A stretch of DNA of 64,000 bases from Spisula solida (GCA_947247005.1 OX365952.1:44744722-44808721); one strand, 5' to 3'. Positions 12,613 through 24,930 are shown, counted from the stretch's first letter. Notes: a model not told the origin generated them from the letters alone. Numbers and translations are program-made.

Positions 12613-13312
12613 CCTAATAAAACCATCAACCAGGTAAAACACTATATTGTGGATATAACAATGACATTCACATAGCTTTAAAACGTATGAGCTTTTGGAT
12701 GCTTCGCCACCGATCCCCCAGTGGCCCCGACATATTTTCGTATTTACATAACAAAAATTCTGAGCATAATTTTCAAGTTGGCAAATTACTCATTAGATCG
12801 GATAACCAAGTTACGTTAGTGTGAAATGACAGCCTTTGTACTATTATATCAGTAAAATCATGACTGTTGAGTGTATAGTCATTGTAACTTCCTTAACCGT
12901 GTTCATTGTGCTTGCTTGCTGTTACACGTACTGTACTCTATGTAAAAACAGACCATGAAAAATCACAGTACATTTGTATGTGTACGAGTATTAAAGACAA
13001 ATAAAAATGAACAAGAAAAAGTGAATCTGAACAGCCACAAGAACTCGACATCCAATTCCGACTGCTTCTATCAGTCTAATATAACTGAGGTAAGAGTAGG
13101 CCAGTGAACTGTTTATATAACATTGTGTATATAAACATTGCAAGTTCTCTTATTAATGTACTATTTATATGTTGTGCATTAGTATATGGCTTTATAGATA
13201 AGGTATTGTGTTACGTTGCCTTTTTCTCTAATTAAAATGTTTGAAACAATAAAAATGCAATGCTATGATATGATATTACAATGTTTGTATACAAGTGACA
13301 AACCTGATCAAA
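12613..13312. other. No recognisable feature
   Basis: AT-rich sequence without a supported gene or repeat. Confidence 0.4.
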
Positions 13313-13460
13313 CATACAACGACAAATCACAAGGACACCCCACGTCATGAGGACAACGCAAAGCATCACCCTAAAAGCAGTACACATGCAATTTTGAAAT
13401 CAAATTAAGGTTCTTCCCAGCTTTATTATACTAGACTTCAAAGTTACAAAAGTTGTAAGA
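13313..13460 (+). repeat. Possible fragment of repeat R1
   Basis: Phrases cAcAAGGACAcc and GTACACATGCAATTTTGAAA match the interior of the longer R1 copy at 24640-24930 (CAcAAGGACAat, GTACATGCAATTTTGAAAga). The R1 head is absent. Confidence 0.35.
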
Positions 13461-13548
13461 TACAATACGACGTAAAATAGATATTTCGTCACATACGAAC
13501 ATGCTAGTATTCATTTGTTCCTGATACTAATATCATATAGTAAACTTA

Positions 13549-13612
13549 AGCCTAGGCCCCACTGAGCATTTTCGCCTGGCGATGTACTTCCGATTTAAAT
13601 TAATGAGCTATC
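13549..13612 (+). mobile_element. MITE family B, isolated end
   Basis: Begins AGCCTAGGCCCCACTGAGCA after a TTA and continues as in the full copy at 21272 (gatgtactTCCGATTTAAAT, then TAATGAGCTATC), then stops. It is a one-end fragment of the 220-bp family. Confidence 0.7.
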
Positions 13613-13821
13613 TAATATTACAAATACTGTCTGGTCACAAACATTTCTGTTCAGATCTACCTTCCCTTTTTGATTTGCTATTATCTTTTTGTTGATGATG
13701 GCCGTGGTTACTTCAAACTGCACGTAATGGGAAGTAAATCTTTTAGATGCTGTTAGGAGTTTTCTTTGGTGTGAACACTGGCCCTGTGGCCGCATTATTT
13801 GAACAATGCTACTGATGTAGC

Positions 13822-14095
13822 ATAATGTAAAAAATGGTACTGATGCTTGGGAAACTGAGGTAGGATGGTGCCTCGGAACCAAAGCTGCATACCGTGAACA
13901 TTGTTAATTAGGCATTGGAACTGAGGTCAGATAATATAAACGTTGGCACTGATGCCTTGGAACTGAGCTTGGATGATGTGAACATTAGTTCGAAGGCCTT
14001 GGAACTGAGGGCGCACGATGTCAGAGTTGCCACTGAGGCTTTGGAACTAAGGTAAGATAATGTGAACAGTAGCACTGAGGTCGCACGATGTTAAT
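13822..14095 (+). repeat. Degenerate 42-bp tandem repeat, about 6 units
   Basis: Successive units follow the plan GCACTGAtGCCTTGGAACTG, AGgTtaGATgATGTGAACaT, TG. Units start near 13829, 13905, 13947, 13989 and 14031, with a partial one near 14070. The repeat drifts strongly, so it is old. A short minus-strand frame overlaps its first unit by chance. Confidence 0.7.
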
Positions 14096-14769
14096 CATTG
14101 TATGGAAATAGCATGACTCGTGCATTCCAAGCCACTTCTGTACACGTAATACAATGTAACATAAAGTCACACGCATCAATTAATGTCCTATCAATGATTT
14201 ATAATTTGTCAGTTAATCCAAACAGAGAGTCATAACTGTCTCATATCATCTATTCTCTATGTAAGTGTTACGGTTATACAATATATGTTGGGAACTTTTG
14301 AAATGCAAGCAGTGTTTGTTTGGTATGTTACTGTTTTGTGGTATGTGAGGCGGTCGGGAAAATACCATTGTTATAGAATAAAGCTTGCTCAGTTACTATC
14401 AGGATTAATAAGTCATGAGCTAATGTGACGCATCAATAGTTGGAGAATATTACAACGTATGCACGTTGCTGTTATTCTTTATTATTTTATTAATGAGTTA
14501 TTAAACGACGTTTTCTGAAGGAACCGGTTATATTTACAATATCAAGAAAGTGAGTATATATTTATAATCTTTGTTATATTCACGTCATGCAATACCTATG
14601 TTTGTGATATTTTTTACGATGATAAAATGCGTTTGTTCATCAAAAGGCTTTATTACACCGTCGTGTTCCGCACTGTGGTAGATGTATATACATGTATTGT
14701 TATTGTGAGGTTAAGTGACCTTTGTCAATATGCCCTTACCAAGATGGAAACCCTATAGCCAGTCTTATT

Positions 14770-15310
14770 TTTATGTATGTATTGTCATTGCAATGTGTGG
14801 TTGTCAATCCGAGTAATTGAGACGAAGCAGAATAGCAATACAAGTACAAAGTATAAGAACCGTAGGGTAATCTATATTACAAGTGGTCAACGCACGGTGA
14901 CGCATGTATTTTGTGTATCACATCTGCAGTGCCAAGAGGGACGGTTGGTACACGCACAAGCCCATCAGGGACTGGACACCAAGCTCCCTAGGGGCTCAAT
15001 AATCTACAATTACATCAACCTATGCGCCTTTATTTCAAGCCAATGACTTTTTGACGCTAGATTGTGTGAATACGTCGATCGAACAACGTTGTAACGTCAT
15101 ACCTAGTTTTTGTAACGGGGTGCAGTTTTCGGGATCGGTAAATCCTAAGAAAACAAGGATAATGCGTTTTTTCACAAATTGAATCTTATATAAAATTAAT
15201 TTGTAGTTACAAATAGACTGCGGATTACACCCCTTATGGCACTTCAACTCGGTTATTGTCGGCGGTGAAGTTCTGTAGTGCGACTATGTAAAACAGGTAA
15301 TAATAGCGCT
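14770..15310 (+). mobile_element. Relative of the 54420 hairpin element (decayed)
   Basis: It shares with 54420-54970 the blocks GACGCATGTaTTTTgtG, ACATCTGCAGtgcC, AGGGACGGTTGGT, aAGCCCatCAGGG, then aACGTCATACC, CGGgATCGGtAAAT and AAGAAAACAaGGATA in the same order. The inverted arm is less complete here. No transposase ORF. Confidence 0.6.
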
Positions 15311-15564
15311 TTCAATAATCGCCTGGTTAACACTCGTCCGGTATATGTAGGTGAACACACCATTAGTTTTGATGCTAGAATGAATGCTGGCAATACAACA
15401 AAATTAACCTACATATATACACATTATGTGCTATATTGACGTTTCATTATGCTACAAATTGTGTAAACAAATCGCGAAATGAACCATCTATGCGTTCTAT
15501 TACATTCCTAGCATAGTCATTATTCGCCAATCAGCTTTTCAGCTGAAATATGACAGGCATATGA

Positions 15565-15637
15565 GTGCCTCCACCCGTATTTGAACCCGGGTCGCCAGAT
15601 TAGACGGCAAGCGGCCTAACCATTGAGCTACGGAGAC
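15565..15637 (-). repeat. tRNA-like sequence (SINE head or tRNA pseudogene)
   Basis: On the minus strand it reads GTCTCCGTAGCTCAATGGTTA (box A), a CTGTAATC-type middle is absent, and then GGGTTCAAATACGGGTGGAG (box B). The acceptor and T stems do not pair correctly, so it is not a functional tRNA. Confidence 0.5.
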
Positions 15638-15659
15638 ACAAATCGTACGTACGTGTTAC

Positions 15660-16330
15660 CAATGTGACGGTACGTACAGTCAAGCTCTTGGTGGTCAAGT
15701 TATAGATTGCAGTTATAAACCAAACATACATGTAAAGTCATACACTACATACCTGATTCTTATAAGTCAAAGGACTTTGACGATGATCATTCCATTTCAT
15801 AAAAGATCGACACGTCAGTGTAAATAAAAGATCATTTAGTTATGATATCAAGAACTAGATACTTACTGTAAAATCATTTAATTTCAATGCCATAAAATTT
15901 CGTTGTTTTTGTGAAAAAGACAATTTCATGGGGACAGAATTTCAGGTATTCACACTAGTTATTAGAAATTAAAACATCAAACAAATATAATAATTGTTTT
16001 ATTACATGTTTATGTATGGAAGTAAACTTCCCAAAAACCTAGTATTATAGTCTACCTATGACTGAACTTGAAGCAATTCATATCAGTCGCTGTAAACTTG
16101 ACATATTTATTGGAATAATTATTAAATGGGGATTTAGCTTCGTGGTCTAGGTAATCCACACAATCCACGAGGTAAATCCACCACGAATACTAATGATTTT
16201 ACAGTATATGATATTGAATGTTATATAGGTAACCAAGTTCATGTTGCGATTATTTATAAATATCCATATTGTTATAATTCACGTGTCCATTCTAGCATCA
16301 AGCCCAGTCTACCTGGCAACATGGTAGAAG
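15660..16330. other. No recognisable feature
   Basis: AT-rich sequence. The short CCACGA repeats near 16150-16190 form no clear array. Confidence 0.4.
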
Positions 16331-16331
16331 T

Positions 16332-17224
16332 CATAACTCCGACTGTCCATGAACTAGCTCTATAACTTATAAACACCGATTGTCCATGAACTAGCTCTAT
16401 AACTTATAAACACCGATTGTCCATGAACTAGCTCTATAACTTATAAACACCGATTGTCCATGAACTAGCTCTATAACTTATAAACACCGATTGTCCATGA
16501 ACTAGCTCTATAACTTATAAACACCGATTGTCCATGAACTAGATCTATAACCTATAAACACCGATTGTCAATGAACTAGCTCTATTACTTGTAAACCCCG
16601 ACTGTCTATGAACTAGCTCTATAACTTATAAACTTCGACTGTCCATGAACTAGCTCTATAACTTATAAACCCCGACTGTCCATGAACTAGATCTATAACT
16701 TATAAACCCCGACTGTCCAGGAACTAGCTCTATAACTTATAAACCCCGACTGTCCATGAACTAGATCTATAACTTATAAACCCCGACTGTCCAGGAACTA
16801 GCTCTATAACTTATAAACCCCGACTGTCCAGGAACTAGCTCTATAACTTATAAACCCCGACTGTCCATGAACTAGATCTATAACTTATAAACCCCGACTG
16901 TCCAGGAACTAGCTCTATAACTTATAAACCCCGACTGTCCAGGAACTAGCTCTATAACTTATAAACCCCGACTGTCCATGAACTAGATCTATAACTTATA
17001 AACACCGATTGTCCATGAACTAGCTCTATTACTTATAAACCCCGACTGTCTATGAACTAGCTCTATAACTTATAAACTTCGACTGTCCATGAACTAGCTC
17101 TATAACTTATATACCGGCTGTCCAGGAACTAGCTCTATAACTTATAGACCCCTACAGTCCATGAACTAGCTCTATAAATTATAAACCCCGACTGTCCATG
17201 AACTAGCTCTATAACTGATAAATT
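16332..17224 (+). repeat. 37-bp satellite array, about 24 units, with two-unit higher-order pattern
   Basis: The unit is CACCGATTGTCCATGAACTA, GCTCTATAACTTATAAA. The first units are almost identical (CACCGATTG form). After ~16600 the form changes to CCCCGACTG. Between about 16680 and 17000, units with CAGGAACTAGCTC alternate irregularly with units carrying CATGAACTAGATC, a higher-order pattern. The ends are more divergent, as expected for a tandem array homogenised from the middle. No ORF is maintained. Confidence 0.96.
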
Positions 17225-19265
17225 TGGAACGGCGACAGAGCTCTATAGATATTTTGTGAAGTTAAAGAGCGTAACCAACCCTGTCTCATATAGCATGTTA
17301 ATCGTTGAACGTTGCATGGATGGATAGGATAAATTATATTTTCATCCACCTGTGCCATTGGCTGAACAATAAATTTTTAAGTGTTAATATGTTACGAATT
17401 ACAAGATTTTATGGAACAGAAAAGAACAGAAATTTTATTAAAGACAAAGCATCCTTTGCTTATTGTCTTACATAATACATAAAAACAGTAAAACCTCGTT
17501 ATCTCGAGGACCCAATCGGGACAAGCTAAATGCTAGAGAGAAAAAAGAGACATACGAGGGATGTTCAAGAAATTCGTGTACTTTGCTTATCTTATAAAAT
17601 AAACCATTCGTATAACATAAACATGAAGACGAGTCATAGAAGGCGTGTAAATCATTAAAGACAAAACGGTTATGTAATAATGATATTTCAGATCTGTATT
17701 AACGTATTAAATGAATGTTCTATTTCGTAACTAACAAGGCATAACACAGTACATATTGAACGCGCCTCGTAAATTCGTATCTTTGCATAAACTGCCTGAC
17801 GAAATAGCTCTCTCATTCTTTGTTTAAACACGTTTGGTGTTGTTCAAACATTCGATTTATTGCTTATCTAAACTCGTCCATTCATGTACGTATTTGTCAA
17901 GAAATAAAATAACCATCTGAAGCTGCCTAAATAATCGGGACATTCGCATGATTTAATAACGAGTAACGAATGATAACTCTGTCCAGAGATGGGGATCGTG
18001 TGTAACTGCACGAAACAGGGAACATACGATCAATATAAAACGAGAAAATGCTGATAACTTTGCTATTACATGCTTTTGTCAAAAAATATTTTATGCGGTT
18101 GTTAATACATTTATTTGAAGAAACTGTACGAACTAATTTTTAAATACATCGAAAAATAAATTGTTTGGAATTTTTTTGCCGACGTATGAAACCGGTAGCC
18201 GGGGCAACGTCATTTTGCCACTTTTAAACGTAATTCAGAATTTAACTATATGATCAATTTGACGATCACATTCCTAATAGGGCCCTACTGTATTAACTTT
18301 TAGAATCTTTACATATTATCCTCCTTCAAAAATACGTCTTCGCCAATGCTATACTAAGTTCAAAAAGACTCACGATAGTCATCCTTAGGAATTTCGTTCA
18401 GAACATCCAATATTTTCGTCGACGTTACGTTACACCCACTTCACGCTAGATCACTAGCCTTTTGCAAGTCAATTTTAATATGTAATTATTCACACAAATC
18501 GAAGCTTTTGATATGACATGATCACGAAATGATTGCTGAATATCATGCACAATTTCATTATTACTTGTTTTCTTCAAAACTAAATATGTTATTGATAATC
18601 ATTTGTCGGTCGTAATATTTGCCATCACGGAACGATAACACGTGCGTGACGTAATGAAGGCAGCACCACCCGTGTATGATGTCACCATCAGTAAGGCGAG
18701 TCTTAGGTGACCCCAAGTTCCAATGTTCACCACATTGTCATTGCTTACATTGAAACTGTTAAGGTTTTAATTTGCTTAAAAACGGTGAACAATAAAACAA
18801 AGACCGCCTAGGCGTTTTGAGGGTTACCTTAGCAACCATAGAGTTTAGCTTAGTGTCGCTGTAATCATGAATATTCAGCGAAACGTTGCTAATGTATGTC
18901 ATTACTTCGTGCTAAAGTTTGATTAAAATCGAAAGAACCATAACAAAATTATAAAGTTATGAGCATTTTCTCGTTATATATTGATCATTTCTCGTAGAAC
19001 AACATTAAATAATCAACCAGATCAATGTACGCCATTAACCAACACATTTATATGATATATCGACGGTTACATCATCACTTTATGAAGACAAGTAATAACA
19101 CCGCATGCTTAATTGATACAAAACACTCTCAACTGAGCTGCATATCAGTTATGTATATTATAACGACTCAATACTACTTTAAAGCCTTTAAAGTTGTCGT
19201 ATTTTGATATTTTACGGAAGCGTCATAATGCCATACAATAGTTGTCGTTTATCTTCCTCCTAACC
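17225..19265. other. Mostly featureless; possible pogo-type ends at 17486 and 18293
   Basis: CAGTAAAACCTCGTTATCTC at 17486 resembles the ends of pogo/Tigger elements, and GGGCCCTACTGTA near 18283-18295 could be the opposite, decayed end. The match between the two ends is short and no transposase fragment was found between them. The rest carries no supported feature. Confidence 0.3.
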
Positions 19266-19272
19266 ATATCCA

Positions 19273-19385
19273 TTGACCCGAGTCCTATTTAGAAGATCCC
19301 GATTTCTAAAAAGAAGATATCAAGTGCTTATTAGGATATCCCGAGTCCTAATTAGGAGAACCTAAGTCCTTATTTGTAATAAGAA
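19273..19385 (+). repeat. ~22-bp degenerate tandem repeat, about 5 units
   Basis: Units follow the plan CCCGAGTCCTAATTAGGAGA plus two bases, starting near 19277, 19298, 19321, 19343 and 19364. Each unit carries the internal palindrome TCCTAATTAGGA in more or less intact form. Confidence 0.6.
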
Positions 19386-21265
19386 GACAGGTCAGTCCAA
19401 ATTATATAAGATGGCGTTTGGATCCATAGGTTGATTCGGATGATTCATACAATAAATTGAATTACCTAGTATCTTGAAATATTGAAGTCATTTTATTGTC
19501 TGTATTTGTGTACTTTAAAAAGATGCACGCATAAGAGACGCCAAATGCGATCAATAATTTCTTGGAAGATTATGATGCAGCAAAACTTGAACGTTGGCAT
19601 GATCGTAATAAGAGCGTAGCCTAGTGTGAACCGAGTGTAATAAGGGATACAGGAATTAGGTAGAAAACCTGGCAGACAAGGAGCGGTTGAATAGTTTTCT
19701 AGCCTTGAGCAACAAAAGTTTAAACATACACCATCAATGATGACACCAATTTGAATTCTAAATATATTTGAGCCGTTCTCGTTCTTCAGGTAAAACCGGC
19801 TTACTGACTAAATTTTGAAAATCATAGTAATATACCGTTAGAAATCAGTACAAGACTCTTATAAACAGTTTCTGAAAATTTAAGCAAAATATAACAACCA
19901 ATTACAAAGTTACATACCTTTAAAACAAAGGCATATCACAAACTCAGTATTTGATAAATTCTTGACGTAAACCTTTAAAAATTGTATCACTTTTTAGAAT
20001 CATATTCTTATTTCAATAAAACTTATCAGAATCGTGAGAGTTTGTTTTTAGAGAAAAGTAGCTACAGTTTGTATTTTTTTCTCAATATGGGTAGTTTTCA
20101 GAAATTGGTCACCATAGCAACGACAGAAGATATTTTAACATAATTCATAATACATGTATCAAATAAATCTAAGACATAGTACTTTATTATCCAAGTACTT
20201 GAAATGAAATCTAAGAACATGACTTTTTCTCAACAGAGAGACTTTTCGAAACCTTATTACTTAGTTACTATAACATTGTATAATGTCACCAAGCCCGGTT
20301 TTCCTGGAGAATGGCTTATTTATTGTATAATGGTTTCTACCAGTAATGTATATAAACCTACCACAGTAAGTTAATGTCATATCAAACATAAAAGCATTTG
20401 AATTATATACATATTATCTTGGTCTTATGAAAACAGATATGTATATAAAGGGAGATCACTGCTTTGACCTTAAATTTACATATGAAACGTATCACAGAAA
20501 ATAAAGTTTAAATGGCGATGGTAGGGAATTATAGATAGAAAGTTTTAAAGACTATGATCAGGTGAATTTAGACTGTGAGTCACAGAGAAAAAGTACGTGT
20601 GAAGGTATGTTATACATGAGAGTTACCTGAGGACGAGTGACTTGTTTTTATACATATCTTACATACACATTCAAACATTTGGCTAAGTGTCGTGACATTT
20701 ATCAACAACAGGATCACTATCAGCAAGATGGAATCTGACATTTTCTCTACGTAATACGAGTTTTTCTGGCATCCAAAAATACCAAGAATTGCATACGACA
20801 TTCGTCATATCCATAAACTGTACTTATAAAAACGTTTCTTAGATCTGCTTCATGATAAGTATTTACTAATCTCTCGTCTCAACCTTGAGTATAACATATT
20901 CGTTTCACTCACTGAGTTCATGGCTCCATTTATCCTATCCAGCTTATCTAGTTTGATAGCAAACATATGTTCGTATTAACCATTAGTAATAACAAATTTA
21001 TCTTTGGAAATATATTTGTAGATTTCTCTACAAATAATATTCTTATACAATTCAAAATCTTTGTGAATAAATAAAGCGCTCGATCTGCATACAAAATATA
21101 AATATTTGTATTCCTGGCACCGATTTATATATACGTTTGTGATACAGGGACGTGAATGCGAGGGATCAAGGCAACACAAACATTGTATAGATGCATATTA
21201 ATGAGGAGAAACATATGTGGTTGCATCTAGATGCATTAACCTTGTTCAACCTTTCAATATAGCAG
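19386..21265. other. No recognisable feature
   Basis: AT-rich. Short ORFs on the minus strand (20610-20801, 20976-21179) have no recognisable domain. Confidence 0.45.
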
Positions 21266-21271
21266 TAAAAA

Positions 21272-21489
21272 AGCCTAGGTCCCACTGAGCATTTTTTGCC
21301 TCGGCGAAGTACTCCCGATTTAAATTAATGAGCTATCAGGACTTCGGGAACAGGCTCCCCGTGGTCAATGGGAAGGTTCGGGGAAGTCTTGAGACAGTTT
21401 GTGGTTTAGGAAGAATTTGTGATGAATCGGGTGGTATCGAAAGAAATCAGAACATCGCCGATTTGGAATTCCTCCGTGGGACCTAGGCT
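21272..21489 (+). mobile_element. MITE family B, 218 bp
   Basis: Ends are AGCCTAGGTCCCACTGAGCA and its complement (…cGTGGGACCTAGGCT). The interior matches the reverse complement of copies at 38571 and 58828. TTA/TAA-like bases flank it. A 3-bp TTA target, shown precisely at 38571, suggests PIF/Harbinger. Confidence 0.85.
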
Positions 21490-22230
21490 TTACATTTCAT
21501 CTAATAGTCTGATATTTACATAAGTAGTTGAATATTGATATGTACATTAGTGTCCGGTATGATAATTAGTCATGTCGATCCATCGGAAGCTGACATTTAC
21601 AATTAAAAGCGTTTGTCATGTATGTGCTGATTTGTTCAGAGCTATAAAAATAAACCATTTGCTAATTACGAATACATCCTGCTTAATTATTATGTCATTT
21701 CATACTTAATAAGCGTATCGAATAGATAAACAAAACTGTGTATATAATGAGAGTTTATTCATTATAATTTCATCTCTATTGAAAGGGTCTGCCAATTTTG
21801 TTTTATGCATGCGTACTTTCATCGAGACGACTATCATCTAATTCACAAATGCAAGAACACGGTATCTAATAATAATAAAGACTTTATTTAAAGAGGCAAC
21901 ACAGTTGGGTAAACCAGTCTTCCCTGTGAGCCTCATACATTGACATAGTATGTGTACAAAGGCAAAGTAATATTACTATATACATATTTACACAACTGAA
22001 AGAAAGTCAAAAATGAAATGTTATGAAATGTTATTAAGCAGACTATATAACCTGCTATATAACACATTTAATTTATCTCTATTCAACTTATTGGCTGCTA
22101 ACTCAAGACATGGCAATGTCTGGTGATATATGAATTCGAACGGTCGACCTTCTGGCAAGATATTATACTGAACCAATTGGTTCACACGACATCAAAACCT
22201 TCACATCAGCATAAAATTTAGTTACAATTG
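21490..22230. other. No recognisable feature
   Basis: AT-rich. Nothing coding or clearly repetitive was recognised. Confidence 0.4.
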
Positions 22231-22234
22231 TAAC

Positions 22235-22511
22235 GCCTCCTCGATAGCCTAGACTAGTGGTTGAGCGTCCGGTTCGAGTGCGGGAGATCTCGGGTTCGAT
22301 CACTGGCCGCGTCATGCCAAAGACGAAATAAAAATGGTACCAGTAGTTTCCTTGCTAGACGCTCAGCATAATTAGGGAAACTTGCTTCTCTTCTCTCATA
22401 TCCTCGTGGCGATGGATATCATCAGTCGTGAAGTGTTGAGAGTGATTAATATAAGTTGAAAAAAAATTTGTTTCACAATCGACCTAAAATAAATTAGTAT
22501 AATCTAATTAT
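22235..22511 (+). repeat. tRNA-derived SINE, most complete copy (~277 bp)
   Basis: The head has box A (GATAGCCTAGACTAGTGG) and box B (GGGTTCGATCACTGG), like a tRNA. The body contains CATGCCAAAGACGAAAT, ATGGTACCAGTA and TTTCCTTGCTAGAC, and the tail is CACAATCGACCTAAAATAAA followed by A/T-rich sequence. Copies at 62654-62502 (minus, 5' part) and 2115-2380 share these blocks. It ends about 13 bases before the possible splice acceptor of the next exon. Confidence 0.85.
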
Positions 22512-22524
22512 TTACAACATTTCA

Positions 22525-22794
22525 GATAAGGAAAATAACACTGCCAGTGTCCGAAGATGAGCGCACGGAGTAGAAGTCGAACTCCAAGTCCTGATCACAG
22601 GTCACTGGGTCATCATAGACATCACTCACGAACACCAAGTCCTGATCCCAGGTCACTGGGTCACCATAGACATCACTCACGAACGCCAAGTCCTGATCCT
22701 AGGTCACTGGGTCATCATAGACATCACTCACGAACACCAAGCCCAGATCCAAGATCGCGGAGACACCACTCAACAGAGTTCGCTTTTAATCTAG
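22525..22794 (+). CDS. Possible first coding exon of an Arg/Ser/His-rich repeat protein; function unknown
   Basis: A splice acceptor (acatttcag, ending 22525) precedes an ATG at 22557 with A at -3. An in-frame TAA at 22536 means the frame opens at this ATG. The exon encodes about 79 residues: MSARSRSRTPSPDH, then repeats of RTPSPDPRSLGHHRHHS (17 residues, 51 bp, three full units plus a partial), then RSRRHHSTEFAFNL. It ends at ctag|gtaaga (22794/22795), a good donor; the frame stays open past it to a stop near 22835. RTPSPD dipeptide context resembles RS-domain and SR-related linkers, but low-complexity minisatellites can look like this by chance. No downstream exon could be assigned, so this may be a stray ORF over a minisatellite. 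Confidence 0.4.
22578..22750 (+). repeat. 51-bp minisatellite, 3.4 units, inside the possible exon
   Basis: Units start at 22578, 22629, 22680 and 22731, each beginning CGAAC(t/a/g)CCAAG(t/c)CC(t/a)GATC. Differences between units are mostly silent or conservative (H/P). The length is a multiple of three, so the frame is kept. Confidence 0.92.
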
Positions 22795-23660
22795 GTAAGA
22801 CTCTATTTTATTTCAGCTATGCATTTTGTGGATAATTCTAACTTTCCATTAGTTCCAGTCTGGTTTATTGTTTTTGCACCGTTCTCGTAAGAGTAATGAG
22901 ACGGAATTGAGTTTGCAGACTTCTGGCCCCATGCTCATAAAGAACCAATTTTCAGAACCAATTCTGATTTTTCTATATTGTTTAAGTAACGATATTTGTA
23001 AAGTGATCAATTATACCTCCATAGTTTGTTCATATGACCAAAACATCTTCTACGTAACTGAAATGATACAATGATTTATATGCTGTGATAATTGCATTCA
23101 GTTTTTTGTTTCCACCAACGCCACAAAGGACGAGACTAAAAACTATATACATTGTATATGCTATAGAAATCAAATAGCGTCAATAATTGAAGTTCTCAAC
23201 GTTCGAAGTTAATATATGACTCTAACAAAATAACATAAACTTATAAAAGCTCCTATCACAACTGCATCACAATGGAATATAAAACAAATTTTATATTAAA
23301 TGTGAATCAAATCGTCGGATCGGAGACGATGTGAACTAGAGACGTGTGAAACCAGTGAAACATGTGACCATTGACTTGGAGGAGGTTATGAGACAAGGGC
23401 AGGTTCTAAAGGACGAGACCGACATTGACCTAATTTACTTGTACATGTAATAGCACATTTAGACAGCAATTTATCGTCTGATTTCTGTTCAAAAGTAAGG
23501 AAAACTAAGTCTGGTCTATTCATATGCTGGGCCTCCCAAACAAAATTAAAAACATTTTGAAAGAGACTATCTTGTTTTGTCCCGTTGCAGTACTCAAGGA
23601 CTTCATAATGAAACATAATTATGTCTAAACACTACCTAACATACCTACCAGTACGCATTG
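22795..23660. other. No recognisable feature
   Basis: Short ORFs at 22868-23074 (+) and 23386-23616 (-) were examined. Neither has a recognised domain or consistent splice sites. Confidence 0.4.
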
Positions 23661-23670
23661 ACCATAAAGG

Positions 23671-23815
23671 CACAGGCCTATGCAATTATATCACAAAATA
23701 CAGAGTTTTTACGTTCCCTATCATCCGGTCAATACTATACAAAGAGAATAGTAATGACCGGATGATGAGGAATTTCAAAACTTTGTATTTTGTCATTTAA
23801 TTTCTGAGGCCTGTG
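23671..23815. mobile_element. 145-bp foldback MITE (hAT-like) with empty site in copy B
   Basis: Arms CACAGGCCTATGCAATTATA and onward, and the right arm ending AGGCCTGTG, are inverted. A central pair is CATCCGGTCA..TGACCGGATG. Both flanks are ATAAAGG (23664-23670, 23816-23822). Copy B reads through this site once (about 39752-39765), an uninterrupted empty site. Insertion therefore followed the duplication, or was lost precisely from copy B. Confidence 0.9.
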
Positions 23816-24639
23816 ATAAAGGCAAACAGGAGACAGTCCTAATTGTGAATACATGTCAAATGATAACCAAGGTGCCACCAATATGAAATCAGTTTATCAT
23901 TTCTTAGTTGTTATACATAATACTTATTATTGGTAGTTTATTAATCATTAATGCATTCTAATGAATTTGATTAAATCTAGTTAATAAACTGACACTATCA
24001 GGTCTATATAAGTTAATGCACGAGTGTAAACACAGTTCATATCCAGGTCTACAAGCGGAACAGTCCTATCTACATTATACTTCAAACACAAATATTACTT
24101 ACTTAGACCCCTTGCTCCCCGGACGATCATAAAGAATTTGATGAGATCCCTCCATCTGACCCTGTTTATTGCAGTTCGTTAGTGTTCCGTTCGCTGTATT
24201 TTATTTTCGTCTCAACCTTTCTTCTCCAGGTGTTGCGTGGACTTCTCTTTTGCATTTTTTATCCTCAATATACCCATTGCATAATAATATTAACACAGAA
24301 TAATGTATTCTCCAACTGATCCAGATACTAGTCATTGATATCGTGAATGAACGGTAGTAGAATTAATAATGATGTTACTTCGGTTTCAAACATGTCAATA
24401 TTGTTTTTTGTCTCAGTAGTCATGGTGATACAATGTTAATCTAAGATGATGTATTTCATCAATCGGTTCACATGGTGAATAGGTGTATCAACTGTGGTTA
24501 AACGCACATACATTGATAAGTCCGTATTCAAATGGTACTTTCCAGATACAGTTATATTTAAAACAAAGCTCGTTTCATTTCTAATTCTAGTGCTTGCACA
24601 ACTACAAATATTTCTAAGTTACTAAAATATTATATTAAG

Positions 24640-24930
24640 TCAGACAGGGAAGGCAGCACTCAACTTAACCAGCCGAGCACAGAAAACACTAAAAACACAC
24701 AAAGCACTGAAAACACGACAACCCGTCCCGAAAGTCTGCCACCTAAGCCAGTCAAACCAAAACGGAACGAGAGCCATGTGACGAGAAAACAACAACCGGA
24801 CAACACACACCACAAGGACAATCTACAACATACATGTATATAGAGTGTACATGCAATTTTGAAAGATACGAAGCAGCCTTGTGCTTGACAACGAAATTAC
24901 AGAATGGCACATACAAAATGAACAAAGTTC
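24640..24930 (+). repeat. Repeat R1, long copy
   Basis: Head aGACAGGGAAGGCAGCACTC at 24644, then AACCAGCCGAGCACAGAAAAC, CACAAGGACAATC, TACATGCAATTTTGAAAgat and ACGAAATTACAGAATGGCAC. A minus-strand copy (46740-46485) follows the same order. Shorter copies bear only the head. R1 lies next to the 3' side of the minus-strand RT relic and could be its tail. Confidence 0.75.

Noticed and set aside
15565..15637. Candidate functional tRNA on the minus strand
   Set aside because: T stem and acceptor stem mispair; pseudogene or SINE.
16332..17224. Regular short repeats that might suggest a CRISPR array
   Set aside because: Units are contiguous 37-mers without unique spacers, in animal DNA; it is a satellite.
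17486..18295. pogo/Tigger-like transposon
   Set aside because: Only one end is convincing; the opposite end matches over a few bases and no transposase fragment is present.
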